Assembly: GCF_004005845.1 (NCBI RefSeq)
Contig: NZ_SADE01000001.1
Span: 2,232,001 to 2,296,000 of the forward strand
Length of the DNA stretch: 64,000 nucleotides
Direction of reading: 5' to 3'
DNA from: Hwanghaeella grinnelliae
Lineage (GTDB): Bacteria > Pseudomonadota > Alphaproteobacteria > UBA8366 > Aestuariispiraceae
In this document: positions 25,007 through 34,139 of the stretch, one piece after another
Position numbering within the stretch: the stretch's first letter is position 1
Layout of the letters: each line of letters starts with the position of its first letter
The notes under the pieces: model-generated
The model's input: only the letters and a program-made list of their open reading frames with translations
Told to the model about the DNA's origin: nothing
Databases searched by the model: none
Translations under genes and position numbers: made by a program

Positions 25007-27679
25007 CTAGAGCCCTTCCCATTGTGCATTTGGAAATTCAACGCGGCAGAAATCTTTGAGTTTCTTTTTCTCGTGCTCGAAATCGCCGGACAGCGCGAAG
25101 TCCTCGTTACCGCATCTAAAAGAATATTCGAGATACAGGTCTATGTACTCTTCCAGCCCGCCGCGATCTTTCCTGTAACACTGCAGGCGGTCGTGTTTGT
25201 CATGGGACATGGACATCAAATGCGCGGGCAGCATCTTCGTTTGAAAATTCTTACGGGAGAAGAACGTCTGCGAGCATTGCCCGCATTTCAACGACGGCAT
25301 CACCTGCATCGGCGTGCGGATGACGTTATCGACTTTCAACTCTGTCGCCCCGCAATACGGACAAGAGTCCCAATACCCCGGAATCGAGGTCTTGTTGACG
25401 AAATCGAAGAGTGGTTCAAGTTCCTCCGAGTCTTGCGGAAATTGGCAAAGATACCAGCCGATCGTTTCCTCGACGGTCCAACAAGGGTCTGCCAGAAGCG
25501 GCAGCATCGCGCCCAAGTTCCGCAGAACGCCGTCCGTATCGAAGTCGAAAAGAGCTTCCCACCAACATCTGTACAAGCCATACAACTCATTCGTCGAATG
25601 CTCGGAATCGAATGTCATAAGGCCGGTACCGGCGATCGAACGTTCCGCTTCTAGCCGAAAACGGGCCATCGTTCTGATCAGGGATTCACACAGGAAACGA
25701 AGGCCTTTTTTCAGAAAAGAGCCTACGCTATCAGCCGACTGCGTAACGAAATATTGGCGTAGGATATGAAAAGAGTACCTGCATTCCTCTCGAATGAGGG
25801 TCGCCGCGCCGAGGTCTTTGGACGACACGGTATTTATCCGCTCGAATGACTCTTCAAATGCGTCGACGACGAGGCGGTCCATATCGGCCAATGGGATATT
25901 AGGGTATAATTTTTCGGTCTTTGCTTGGAATATTGACACCAAGTCGAGAACCAGTTTTTCCGACTCCTGAAGCATGGCGGCGGCATTGTCGATGAAAGCC
26001 GCCAACTCGGTTTCACCGAGTGTGACGTAGTTCAACCCGGCCAAGGGTGACAAGCCGCTCTCGCGCGCCAATTCGACGTCTCGGCAATGTTCCCTCACCA
26101 GGGCGAGGAAGCGTGCTGGATCGAGTACAGGGTCTGCTTTGGCAATAGCCGCCCCTTCTCCGCAATTGTAAACAAGCGTTTCCGACTCATTTTGCAACAG
26201 CAGACGATTGGTCAGCGAAAGCATGAAAGCCCAATTGTCGGTCGTTTGAACATTGCGGCCATCGTTCCCGGGAATGGAGCGCGAGTCCGGCGGCTTGATG
26301 AACCCCGGATTCTTTGTGGTCCAGGCCTTGTGATTATAGGCGACATTCTCGACGTGATGCGCGCCGTCCGCACTATAGGCGTAGTCGACCCCGGCAAGAA
26401 AAATAGCCGGGGGATTCAATGTCAGGCATAGGTTAAGGGCGCTGTTTACAGCCGTGCCGCCACTTTCCGGAAAAGGCTCCAGAATTGGTCTCAACGCATG
26501 AAGAACCATATCCCCGGTACGATTGAAAAAATAGACATCGTCGAACATGTCGCTGACCTGTCTATCGACGGACACAGATGCGACCAACGTCGTCTGCTTG
26601 AACGCATCGGGATTTTCGACCGTGGACAGTTGATCCACGACCATCGGCGTGTTCTCGAGCTCAAAATGCAGATCCGGATACAATCCGGCCTCGGCGAGAG
26701 GCTTCAGCGACGTTCCGGCACCTACCAAAATCACGTCTTCCCGAATTTCCGCAAGAGCTGGAATGAATTGCGTAAGCGACGGACCGCTGCCGGCAACAAC
26801 GACGGGCTTTGAAGATTTTTCATTCGTCTTCGACGGCGCGATGAAAGAATAGCGCGGTCGCTCCTCGTCAGTCTGGCCATGCGCCTGGTGCACGGCCTTG
26901 CGAAGATTATCGCAGATATTCCTTAGATGAATGGATTCGTCTTCCGCCCAACCGTTGTATCCCTTTATGGAATTGAACTCTGAGACGATGCTCTTGTAGA
27001 GCGTCAGTTCCCGGTCCAAGTCGTAGTGCGGATAGAAATAACTTCCCGGAAGCAACCCAATGTCTTTCTCGCGCAAATATGTGGAAAGCGCGATCGAGAG
27101 CATTCTCTGATCGTCCGACATAAGGAATTTCAAGGTGGCGCGCTTTTCTCGCAACTTTGATGCGACCCGCACCCAATCCGTAAACCCGAGGGACGCCTGT
27201 AGGAAATCTATGTAATAGTCGCAAATAACAAAATTCTGACAATTGAGCTTATCAATCAAAAACTCCACATGCCGCCCCGTGCCCAAGCCGACGATGACGG
27301 CAAAGCCATTTCGGGTTTCGGTGGAAAGCGCATGCTCCCCAGTATAGTTCGCCCCTTCCAAGTTTAGCAGTTGGTTTTTTAGGAAGTGTCCAGAGCGGGC
27401 CTTGCCTAAGGCCTTCTTGGAATCGAACGGGATCAAGTAAATAGGCTCTGCCAAATTTACCCTGGTCGGGTTCTGAAAATAGTCGCGGAGTTGTTTTGAT
27501 ATGACGGTCTCGGCATCGGGATGATAATGCGGCCGTCCTTCTATGAACATGTTGTGCCGGGTACCGTCGGGGTCCACCGGCAAGATCTCCACGCCGCACG
27601 GCTCTTTCCGGCGGAGAAATTCATAATGCTCCGGACTGAGATACGGTTTGAGCGCTTCAAGATTATCGTCATACAGCAT
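25007..27679 (-). CDS. Motility-associated factor (Maf, DUF115) glycosyltransferase with C-terminal zinc ribbon
   Basis: Maf proteins glycosylate flagellin, usually with nonulosonic acids. This 890-residue member has an N-terminal domain (IVGLGTGRHVEFLID near 130), the DUF115 core with VVVAGSGPSL (about 293-302), PDLHFELENTP and GGTAVNSALNL, and then a long helical region. Near the C-terminus a four-cysteine ribbon is visible: CPYC at 773-776 and CGQC at 799-802. Ordinary Maf proteins do not have this. It is convergent with the TIR-like gene and monocistronic by appearance, with base use visibly less GC-rich than the core genes. Confidence 0.85.
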   Translation of the reverse strand: MLYDDNLEALKPYLSPEHYEFLRRKEPCGVEILPVDPDGTRHNMFIEGRPHYHPDAETVISKQLRDYFQNPTRVNLAEPIYLIPFDSKKALGKARSGHFLKNQLLNLEGANYTGEHALSTETRNGFAVIVGLGTGRHVEFLIDKLNCQNFVICDYYIDFLQASLGFTDWVRVASKLREKRATLKFLMSDDQRMLSIALSTYLREKDIGLLPGSYFYPHYDLDRELTLYKSIVSEFNSIKGYNGWAEDESIHLRNICDNLRKAVHQAHGQTDEERPRYSFIAPSKTNEKSSKPVVVAGSGPSLTQFIPALAEIREDVILVGAGTSLKPLAEAGLYPDLHFELENTPMVVDQLSTVENPDAFKQTTLVASVSVDRQVSDMFDDVYFFNRTGDMVLHALRPILEPFPESGGTAVNSALNLCLTLNPPAIFLAGVDYAYSADGAHHVENVAYNHKAWTTKNPGFIKPPDSRSIPGNDGRNVQTTDNWAFMLSLTNRLLLQNESETLVYNCGEGAAIAKADPVLDPARFLALVREHCRDVELARESGLSPLAGLNYVTLGETELAAFIDNAAAMLQESEKLVLDLVSIFQAKTEKLYPNIPLADMDRLVVDAFEESFERINTVSSKDLGAATLIREECRYSFHILRQYFVTQSADSVGSFLKKGLRFLCESLIRTMARFRLEAERSIAGTGLMTFDSEHSTNELYGLYRCWWEALFDFDTDGVLRNLGAMLPLLADPCWTVEETIGWYLCQFPQDSEELEPLFDFVNKTSIPGYWDSCPYCGATELKVDNVIRTPMQVMPSLKCGQCSQTFFSRKNFQTKMLPAHLMSMSHDKHDRLQCYRKDRGGLEEYIDLYLEYSFRCGNEDFALSGDFEHEKKKLKDFCRVEFPNAQWEGL

Positions 27680-27862
27680 TATTATTGTCCGTCGGGTAAG
27701 GCTGCGGAAAACAGAAGTATTTCAAATCTTCCTGTAACGCAGTGCACGCCCCTCCATCACGGCCCCCCGTTATGTCACCCATCCTCCGTGGACGTTGCAG
27801 CCGCGAGCAATCAGCAGAATGCGCCTGAAACGGCGTTGCGTGCCCGACGCCGAACCCCATCC

Positions 27863-28918
27863 TCAAAACGGCCCCTTGAAAACCGGGTCCTGCTGCATGT
27901 CCTCGGCCATGGCGGCGAAGGGCGGTATGGACGCCTCCGGCACGGCAAGGCGCATGGCGGCCACGCAGATGGTCACGGCATCGGGGTAGAAGGCCTTTTC
28001 CAGCGACGGTGTCGTCGGGCATGGCGTCGGTGCGAAGCCGATCCGCGCCACCTGGACGCCGGGCACGCGCTCGGCAACAGCGGCGACGATCTCAGCCGAT
28101 GCGCCGCAAGCGGTCCAGGCGGCATCCGCGACGATAAGCCGGCCGGTTTTCTCCACGGATCGGGTGATCAAATCCATGTCCAGCGGCGCAAGCCAGATCG
28201 GATCGATCACTTCGGCTGAAACATTCGCCTGTTCCAGCAAGGCCGCCGCCTTCAAGGCGTCATGCAGCATGTTCGATATCCCGACGATGGTGACATCACC
28301 GCCTTCCCGGCAGACCCGCCCCTTGCCGATGGTCGAGGCGCCGGCGGAGATATCCACCGGGCCTTCACGGTTGTAGAGCAGGCGGTGTTCGACGAAGACG
28401 ACCGGGTTGTTGTCGGCAACAGAGGCCATCATGCAGGTCATCGCATCCTGCGGCGTGGCGGGGGCGACAACGTGCAGCCCCGGAATATGCATGAAAAGGC
28501 TATGCAGGCCCTGGCTGTGCTGCGCCCCCTGCCCCCAGGATTTCCCGATGATGCCACGCGCCACCATCGGCACCGTCACCTGGCCGCCGAACATGTAATG
28601 CGCCTTGGCGGCGATGTTCACCAATTGGTTCATGCAGAGCAGCAGGAAGTCCATCCGGATATGGGTGTGGATCGGGCGCATTCCGGCCATGGCCGCCCCA
28701 ATGGCAACGCCGGTCATCGCATCTTCCGACAACGGGGTTCCGAAACACCGCTTTGCGCCGAATTCTTCCGCCAGCCCCAAAGTCGTCCCCTGAATGCCCA
28801 GGTGGTCGTCCACATCCAAACCGAACAGGAAGACGTCGTCGTCCGCCCGCATCGCACGCGCGATGCCCAGGCGCACGGCCTCCTTATAGGCGGTCATGTC
28901 AGGCATAGGCGCCAACAT
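27863..28918 (-). CDS. Thiamine-diphosphate 2-oxoacid dehydrogenase-type E1 beta subunit
   Basis: The protein has the E1 beta/transketolase pyrimidine-domain layout: FGTPLSEDAMTGVAIGAAM near residue 58, GQGAQHSQGLHSLFMHIPG mid-protein, and the C-terminal domain with a PCPTTPSLEKAFYP segment. It pairs with the adjacent E1 alpha gene, which it overlaps by about 20 bases from the start at 28918 (GGGTGA upstream); starts at 28906 and 28897 are also possible. No E2 or E3 gene is present, so a classic dehydrogenase complex is unlikely to be encoded here. Within a glycan locus, transfer of a two-carbon unit to a sugar is a possible role. Confidence 0.85.
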   Translation of the reverse strand: MLAPMPDMTAYKEAVRLGIARAMRADDDVFLFGLDVDDHLGIQGTTLGLAEEFGAKRCFGTPLSEDAMTGVAIGAAMAGMRPIHTHIRMDFLLLCMNQLVNIAAKAHYMFGGQVTVPMVARGIIGKSWGQGAQHSQGLHSLFMHIPGLHVVAPATPQDAMTCMMASVADNNPVVFVEHRLLYNREGPVDISAGASTIGKGRVCREGGDVTIVGISNMLHDALKAAALLEQANVSAEVIDPIWLAPLDMDLITRSVEKTGRLIVADAAWTACGASAEIVAAVAERVPGVQVARIGFAPTPCPTTPSLEKAFYPDAVTICVAAMRLAVPEASIPPFAAMAEDMQQDPVFKGPF

Positions 28919-29861
28919 TCAGTTCACCCGGCTGCGGGAAGGGGCTGGATTCGGCATAGGCGACCGCCTCGGCGATAATAGCCTCAACCTCCTCATCTAT
29001 GGCTGACCGCATATCGGGGGCCAAGGCGTCGCCCAGGCGCGCTACCTCGTCCTTGCCCCGCCAGTGCGCCGCTTCGCCGGCATCGCGATAGTCCTGATCG
29101 TGGTCATCGTTCGGCCCGACATGTTGAAGCCATCGATAGGTCGGGCATTCAGCGAAAATCGGCCCTTCTGACGCCCCCGTGCGGATCGCCTCGATCCGCT
29201 CCGCCGCCCAGGCCCGCAATACGATTGTGTCCATATCCTCGAAGCGGTGGGTCTCCACACCATATCCCTCAACCCGTCGGCAGAGATCCGGTTGAGCCCA
29301 ACGATTGGACAGTGGCGAATGAATCGCCAGGCCGTTGTTCTCACAGACGAACAATATCGGTAGGCCATGCAGCGCCGCGAAGTTGAGGCTTTCGGGGAAA
29401 ACCCCCTCCTCAGTCGCGCCATCGCCCAGGAAACAGACCACGACGCGGTCTTCGCCCCGCATCTTGATCGCCATCGCATAACCGACGGCCACGGGAATAG
29501 TGGTTCCGACCACCGCTGAGGCGCCCAAAATACCGTTATCCATGTCGACCAGATGCATGGATCCCGCGATTCCGTGGGCGACCCCGTCCCGCTTGCCATA
29601 AAGTTCGGCCATCATGCCGGACGGCGACCCGCCTTTGGCGAGAAATGCCGCATGCCCGCGATAGGTCATCGACACCACGTCCTGGCGCCGCAGCGGATCG
29701 CAGAAAGCGACGGAAATCGCCTCCTGCCCGATGGAGAGGTGGACCGGGCTCTTGATCTTGTCACTGGGATAAATCTCAGCCACGACTTCTTCCATCCGGC
29801 GGATCAGTCGGATCTTCCGATAAAGCCTTGAAATCAGATCATTGTCGAAATTTTTGCTCAT
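28899..29861 (-). CDS. Thiamine-diphosphate 2-oxoacid dehydrogenase-type E1 alpha subunit
   Basis: The thiamine-diphosphate/Mg motif reads GDGATEEGVFPESLNFA and ends at CENN, as in E1 alpha subunits of the acetoin/pyruvate dehydrogenase type. HLSIGQEAISVAF and YRGHAAFLAKG precede it. With the start at 29861 (MSKNFDNDL) the protein has 320 residues, the usual length; the frame stays open upstream to 30167 but that part is not E1-like. It is the first gene of the alpha-beta pair. The partner acyl carrier is missing from the neighbourhood. Confidence 0.86.
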   Translation of the reverse strand: MSKNFDNDLISRLYRKIRLIRRMEEVVAEIYPSDKIKSPVHLSIGQEAISVAFCDPLRRQDVVSMTYRGHAAFLAKGGSPSGMMAELYGKRDGVAHGIAGSMHLVDMDNGILGASAVVGTTIPVAVGYAMAIKMRGEDRVVVCFLGDGATEEGVFPESLNFAALHGLPILFVCENNGLAIHSPLSNRWAQPDLCRRVEGYGVETHRFEDMDTIVLRAWAAERIEAIRTGASEGPIFAECPTYRWLQHVGPNDDHDQDYRDAGEAAHWRGKDEVARLGDALAPDMRSAIDEEVEAIIAEAVAYAESSPFPQPGELNVGAYA

Positions 29862-30032
29862 GGGTTTTCGTCTACAGGGATTCAGCCGATGGTGGCCAGC
29901 AGGCATGGCCACCCTCTCAGCAAACCTTTGCCACGGAACCGAAGGCACGGATATAGTGAAACACGTTGAAACGCGACGGGCAGAAGCCCGATCCACCCAA
30001 ATGATTGGACATCTCAGAAGAGATCGCCGCAG

Positions 30033-31052
30033 ATGATTATTGCCCGAACCCCCTATCGCGTCTCGTTTTTCGGCGGCGGAACGGATTATCCCGCGTGGTA
30101 CCGAGAGCACGGTGGCGCGGTCATCGGCACCGCGATAGACAAATACTGTCATGTCACGATCCGCCACCTACCGCCGTTCTTCGAACACAAACATCGCATC
30201 GTCTATTCCAAGGTCGAGACGGTCGACGCTATTGAGCAGATTGAGCATCCCAGCGTCCGCGCGGTCCTGCAGTATCTGGACATCCACAAGGGCGTCGAAA
30301 TCCATCACGACGGCGATTTGCCCGCCAGGACCGGCCTTGGGTCCAGTTCGTCCTTCACCTGCGGCATGTACAACGCCGCCTCCGCCCTTCTGGGCCGGAT
30401 GCACAAACCGGCCCGACTTGCCGATGAAGTCACCCATATCGAACAGGATCTGATCGGCGAGAATGTCGGCGACCAGGACCAAATATGGGCGGCATACGGC
30501 GGAACGAACTATGTCGACTTCAAGCCGGATGGATCGCGGACGGTTACGCCGCTGGTGATATCGGCAGAGCGCCGCCGCGCCCTGGAAAGCCACCTAGTCC
30601 TGGTCTTTACCGGTTTCGCGCGCTATGCGGACCAATACGCCAAGAACCAGATCGACAATATTCCAAAGCGTCAGGCCCAGTTGAAAAACATCCAACAAAT
30701 GGCCGATGAAGCCTTCAACATCCTGATTTCCCCGAACCGGGATATTGCCGAATTCGGCCGGCTGATGGGAGAATCCTGGCGCAACAAACGCGAAATCCAT
30801 GAAACGGTTTCGACCGACAGGGTCGACGAGATCTATCAAGCCGGCATCGACGCCGGGGCCTATGGCGGCAAACTGTTGGGCGCCGGCGGCGGAGGCTTCA
30901 TGCTTTTCGTCGTGCCCCCCGAACGCAAGCCAACCTTGCTGAGCGCACTCGCAGACCTCGTTCCCGTCGAGTTCAAAATCGGGGCGCCCGGCAGCACCAT
31001 TGTCCTGTACGAACCGAACGGGTGGGATACAGCCGTCAACGCCGCCCCCTAA
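30033..31052 (+). CDS. GHMP-family sugar kinase, HddA-like
   Basis: The N-terminal RTPYRVSFFGGGTDYPAWY and the phosphate loop LPARTGLGSSSS (about 96-107) are those of D-glycero-D-manno-heptose-7-phosphate kinase (HddA) and related GHMP kinases. The C-terminal GGKLLGAGGGGFMLF is the third GHMP motif. At 339 residues it has the family length. With the HddC-like nucleotidyltransferase at 16406 it could prepare an activated heptose-type sugar. GmhA and GmhB homologues are not in the window. It is followed 23 bases later by a NagZ-like gene. Confidence 0.86.
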   Translation: MIIARTPYRVSFFGGGTDYPAWYREHGGAVIGTAIDKYCHVTIRHLPPFFEHKHRIVYSKVETVDAIEQIEHPSVRAVLQYLDIHKGVEIHHDGDLPARTGLGSSSSFTCGMYNAASALLGRMHKPARLADEVTHIEQDLIGENVGDQDQIWAAYGGTNYVDFKPDGSRTVTPLVISAERRRALESHLVLVFTGFARYADQYAKNQIDNIPKRQAQLKNIQQMADEAFNILISPNRDIAEFGRLMGESWRNKREIHETVSTDRVDEIYQAGIDAGAYGGKLLGAGGGGFMLFVVPPERKPTLLSALADLVPVEFKIGAPGSTIVLYEPNGWDTAVNAAP

Positions 31053-31075
31053 CCGGCACGGAGCAATAATCAGAG

Positions 31076-32089
31076 ATGCCTGCAAGTAATGTGATTTATG
31101 GTCTGGAAGAAACCATGCCGACCGCGCAGGAACGCGCTTTCTTCCGCGACATGGATCCTTTCGGCTACATTCTGTTCGCACGGAACATCAAGGATGCCGA
31201 ACAGGTACGGGCCTTGACCAAAAGCCTGCGCGAGATCAGCGGGCGCGATGACCTACCGATCTTGATCGATCAGGAAGGCGGCCGGGTCCAACGCCTGCGC
31301 GGGCCGCATTTCCGGGAAGCCCCGCCCGCGGGCGCAATCGCGGAACTGGCCCTGATTGACGAGAAACAAGGGCTGCGCGCTGCCTATCTTCATGCGCTTG
31401 GGATTGGGGTGCAATTGCGGGACCTCGGCATCACCGTCGACTGTGCGCCCTGCCTGGACCTTCGGTTCGAGGGGGCAAGCGACGTGATCGGCGACCGATC
31501 ATACGGCAATGACCCGGAATTGGTCGGAAAACTGGGCCGCGCGGCGATCGACGGCTTCCGGCAAGCCGGCGTCATGCCGGTCATCAAACATCTGCCCGGG
31601 CATGGCCGGGCCTTGGTCGATAGCCATCATGGTCTGCCCGTGATCGATACCGGCCTGGAACTCTTGGCGAAGACTGATTTCAGGCCATTCGCCAATTGCC
31701 GGCAAAAGACCTGGGGAATGACGGCGCATCTTGTCCTCACCGCTGTCGATCCCGACCGTCCGATCACGCAATCGGCAACCGGAATTCAGGAAATCATTCG
31801 GGACAGGATCGGTTTTGACGGTCCGTTGATGACCGACGATCTTTCGATGAATGCCCTGACAGGTGAAATGGCCTATCGCGCGGATAAGGCCGTCGCGGCC
31901 GGGTGCGACCTGCTTCTACATTGCAACGGCAAATTCGACGAGATGGAATCCGTGGCCGAAGCGGTCGTCCCGCTTTCAGGCAAGGCCCTTGAACGGATCA
32001 AGGGCGCGCCTATTCCAAAACAGGCGGCACATCCGGGACTTACCGAGATCGAGGCTGAGTTGTCGGACCTGCTTGCACGGACGCAATAG
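31076..32089 (+). CDS. nagZ: Glycoside hydrolase family 3, beta-N-acetylhexosaminidase (NagZ-like)
   Basis: The family-3 motif KHLPGHGRALVDSHHGLP (about residues 170-187) holds the catalytic His-Asp dyad of NagZ, and MTDDLSMNAL carries the nucleophile aspartate. PILIDQEGGRVQRL lies near residue 62. NagZ releases N-acetylglucosamine from anhydromuropeptides in the cytosol during peptidoglycan recycling; no signal peptide is visible. At 337 residues it is the standard length. Its place directly after the GHMP kinase may be chance, or it may be the boundary between the glycan locus and core chromosome. Confidence 0.9.
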   Translation: MPASNVIYGLEETMPTAQERAFFRDMDPFGYILFARNIKDAEQVRALTKSLREISGRDDLPILIDQEGGRVQRLRGPHFREAPPAGAIAELALIDEKQGLRAAYLHALGIGVQLRDLGITVDCAPCLDLRFEGASDVIGDRSYGNDPELVGKLGRAAIDGFRQAGVMPVIKHLPGHGRALVDSHHGLPVIDTGLELLAKTDFRPFANCRQKTWGMTAHLVLTAVDPDRPITQSATGIQEIIRDRIGFDGPLMTDDLSMNALTGEMAYRADKAVAAGCDLLLHCNGKFDEMESVAEAVVPLSGKALERIKGAPIPKQAAHPGLTEIEAELSDLLARTQ

Positions 32090-32099
32090 CGGTCGGCGG

Positions 32100-32582
32100 T
32101 TAAAGCGACGCCCTGATTTCCTTCAATTCGGCCAGGACTTCCCTTAAAACCGTTTTCGTCGCGGCCGGCATGCCCGGCGGTGGCAACGGGAACAGCGACC
32201 CTTGCGGTCCGGTATCTTCCGGTACGGGCGCTGCCGCCTCTACCGGGGCTTCCGTCGGCGCGGTATTGACTTCGGGTTCGGCAAGCAACCCTTTCGGGCC
32301 TTTTTCGCGCAACAGTTTCTGTACGCCGCGGATCGTATAGCCTTCGGAATACAGCAGATCGCGAATGCGGGACAGAAGCTGAACATCCTCCGGCCGGTAG
32401 TACCGCCGGCCGCCAGCGCGTTTCATCGGTTTTACCTGGGTGAACTTCGTTTCCCAGAAGCGCAGGACATGTTGCGGAATATCGAGCTCCGACGAGACTT
32501 CGCTGATGGTGCGGAACGCGGCGGCGGACTTGCCGCCTTTCGGTTCAGTTTGACCACCCTTGGCTGCGGAGTTTTCTGCCAT
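32100..32582 (-). CDS. MerR family transcriptional regulator
   Basis: The winged-helix domain is clear: [20 protein letters not shown], then [16 protein letters not shown] and [11 protein letters not shown]. This is the small MerR protein that follows ihfA in many alphaproteobacteria. A proline/alanine-rich linker leads to a short C-terminal helix. I use the start at 32582 (MAENSAAKG, 160 residues); an alternative at 32636 adds 18 residues. It lacks the cysteines of metal-sensing MerR proteins, so the signal is unknown. Confidence 0.85.
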   Translation of the reverse strand: MAENSAAKGGQTEPKGGKSAAAFRTISEVSSELDIPQHVLRFWETKFTQVKPMKRAGGRRYYRPEDVQLLSRIRDLLYSEGYTIRGVQKLLREKGPKGLLAEPEVNTAPTEAPVEAAAPVPEDTGPQGSLFPLPPPGMPAATKTVLREVLAELKEIRASL

Positions 32583-32673
32583 AGTCAATAATTGTCCCAG
32601 CTCAATAACTGTCCTACTGCGCCGCGACGTTTCCATCCGGCTACAAACCTATCCAATCCGGCTATACCGATGG

Positions 32674-32976
32674 CTAGTCTTTCAGATTCGCGTTGATTCT
32701 GTTCTTCAGAACGTGACTCGGCCTGAAAACCAAGACTTTGCGGGGAAGAATCGGTACTTCCTCACCCGTCTTGGGGTTCCGGCCGATCCGCTCGCCCTTC
32801 TGACGGACGGAAAAACTGCCAAACGAAGAAATCTTCACCGACTCTCCACGTGTCAGCGCATCCGACATCTCCCCCAGAACCGCCTCGACAAGGTCCGCCG
32901 ATTCATTCCGGGAAAGGCCAACTTCCTGGTATACCGCCTCGGATAGCTCCGCACGGGTAACCGTCTTCTCCACCAT
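32674..32976 (-). CDS. ihfA: Integration host factor alpha subunit
   Basis: This 100-residue HU/IHF-fold protein has the IHF alpha signature [12 protein letters not shown] and the DNA-contacting [15 protein letters not shown] arm. With IHF beta it bends DNA and assists sigma-54 promoters, replication and recombination. The order fabH, ihfA, MerR is conserved in alphaproteobacteria. A 185-base gap upstream separates it from fabH and may hold its own promoter. Confidence 0.96.
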   Translation of the reverse strand: MVEKTVTRAELSEAVYQEVGLSRNESADLVEAVLGEMSDALTRGESVKISSFGSFSVRQKGERIGRNPKTGEEVPILPRKVLVFRPSHVLKNRINANLKD

Positions 32977-33161
32977 ATTCTCCCCCGCCGCCTTTGCAGG
33001 ACTGTGAAAGAGCCGGGTAGGTCGGGATTACCCCCCAAAACCGCCTCGGCGTCGTTGCGCAAAACTTTGGCTATTTCATGAGGTTAACGTCGGGCTTTAC
33101 CGAGGTCAACGAGAAGCTCCGAACGGAAAACGATTGTTCTCTCGGACAGAACTACCAATCG

Positions 33162-34139
33162 TTACCAGCGCAGAATCGCCGAACCCCAGGAGAAGCCCCC
33201 GCCCATCGCCGTCAGTGCCAGCAGATCGCCCGGTTTGAACAATTGACGCTCGAATCCGTGGGTCAACGCCAGCGGTATTGTCGCGGCCGATGTATTGGCA
33301 TGGTTCTGCACCGTGACGATCACTTTTTCATCCGGCACGTCCAGCGTCTCGCCGACTTTAGCGATGATCCGGCTGTTGGCTTGGTGCGGTATCAGCCAGT
33401 TGATGTCTTTCAGCGTCAAGCCATTTGCTTCGAGTCCCGTACGAACAGAAGACGCCATGCTATTGACAGCAAAACGAAATACTTCCTGGCCCTGCATCCG
33501 AACATGGCCGGATGAAGCGTTCGTCGCCGGGCCGCCGTCAACATAGAGCTGATCGTAGCGCGTACCGTCGGTATAAATATGTGTGGAGAGAATGCCGCGA
33601 TCGGCGTTGCTGCCCGCACCGTCCACCGCGCGCAGAACCGCCGCGCCAGCGCCGTCGCCGAACAGGACGCAGGTTCCCCGGTCATTCCAATCCAGGATGC
33701 GGGAATAGATTTCCGCCCCGATCACCAGAGCCGTCGTTGCCTGCCCCAGCCGCAGCATATTGTCCGCCATGGCAAGGCCGAAGACGAACCCGCTGCAAAC
33801 AGCCTGAACGTCAAATGCCGGGCCCTTGGTCACGCCCAATTGGCTTTGAATACGCGCGGCCGTTGCCGGAAACGTATTGTCAGGGGTGGTCGTGGCCAGC
33901 ACGATCAGATCCACGTCTTGCGGTTTCACCTGCGCCGCCGACATGGCCCGCAAGGCCGCTTCCCGGCCCAAATCCGAGGTCAGTTCCCCGTCAGCCGCGA
34001 TATGACGCTGCTTGATGCCGGTCCGTTTGACGATCCAGGCGTCCGAGGTATCGACGGTCTTCGCCAAATCGTCGTTGGTCAGGACTCTTTCCGGAAGGTA
34101 GCTGCCGACACCGACGACCTGGGACCGAACTATACTCAT
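33162..34139 (-). CDS. fabH: Beta-ketoacyl-ACP synthase III
   Basis: FabH starts fatty-acid synthesis by condensing acetyl-CoA with malonyl-ACP in the cytosol. The catalytic triad is visible: Cys115 in VQAVCSGF, His in WLIPHQANSRII (near 251), and Asn in HANTSAATIP (near 281). The C-terminus carries the usual GGGFSWGSAI loop. Length is the normal 325 residues. It overlaps the plsX stop by 4 bases, so the pair is coupled. Confidence 0.97.
   Translation of the reverse strand: MSIVRSQVVGVGSYLPERVLTNDDLAKTVDTSDAWIVKRTGIKQRHIAADGELTSDLGREAALRAMSAAQVKPQDVDLIVLATTTPDNTFPATAARIQSQLGVTKGPAFDVQAVCSGFVFGLAMADNMLRLGQATTALVIGAEIYSRILDWNDRGTCVLFGDGAGAAVLRAVDGAGSNADRGILSTHIYTDGTRYDQLYVDGGPATNASSGHVRMQGQEVFRFAVNSMASSVRTGLEANGLTLKDINWLIPHQANSRIIAKVGETLDVPDEKVIVTVQNHANTSAATIPLALTHGFERQLFKPGDLLALTAMGGGFSWGSAILRW

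Noticed and set aside
24488-27679. A complete Thoeris-type defence system
   Set aside because: Only a ThsB-like TIR protein is present; the adjacent large gene is a Maf glycosyltransferase, not ThsA.
29862-30032. Sigma-54 promoter for the E1 alpha gene (TGGCAAAGGTTTGCT on the minus strand)
   Set aside because: The GG and GC elements are one base too close for the strict -24/-12 spacing.
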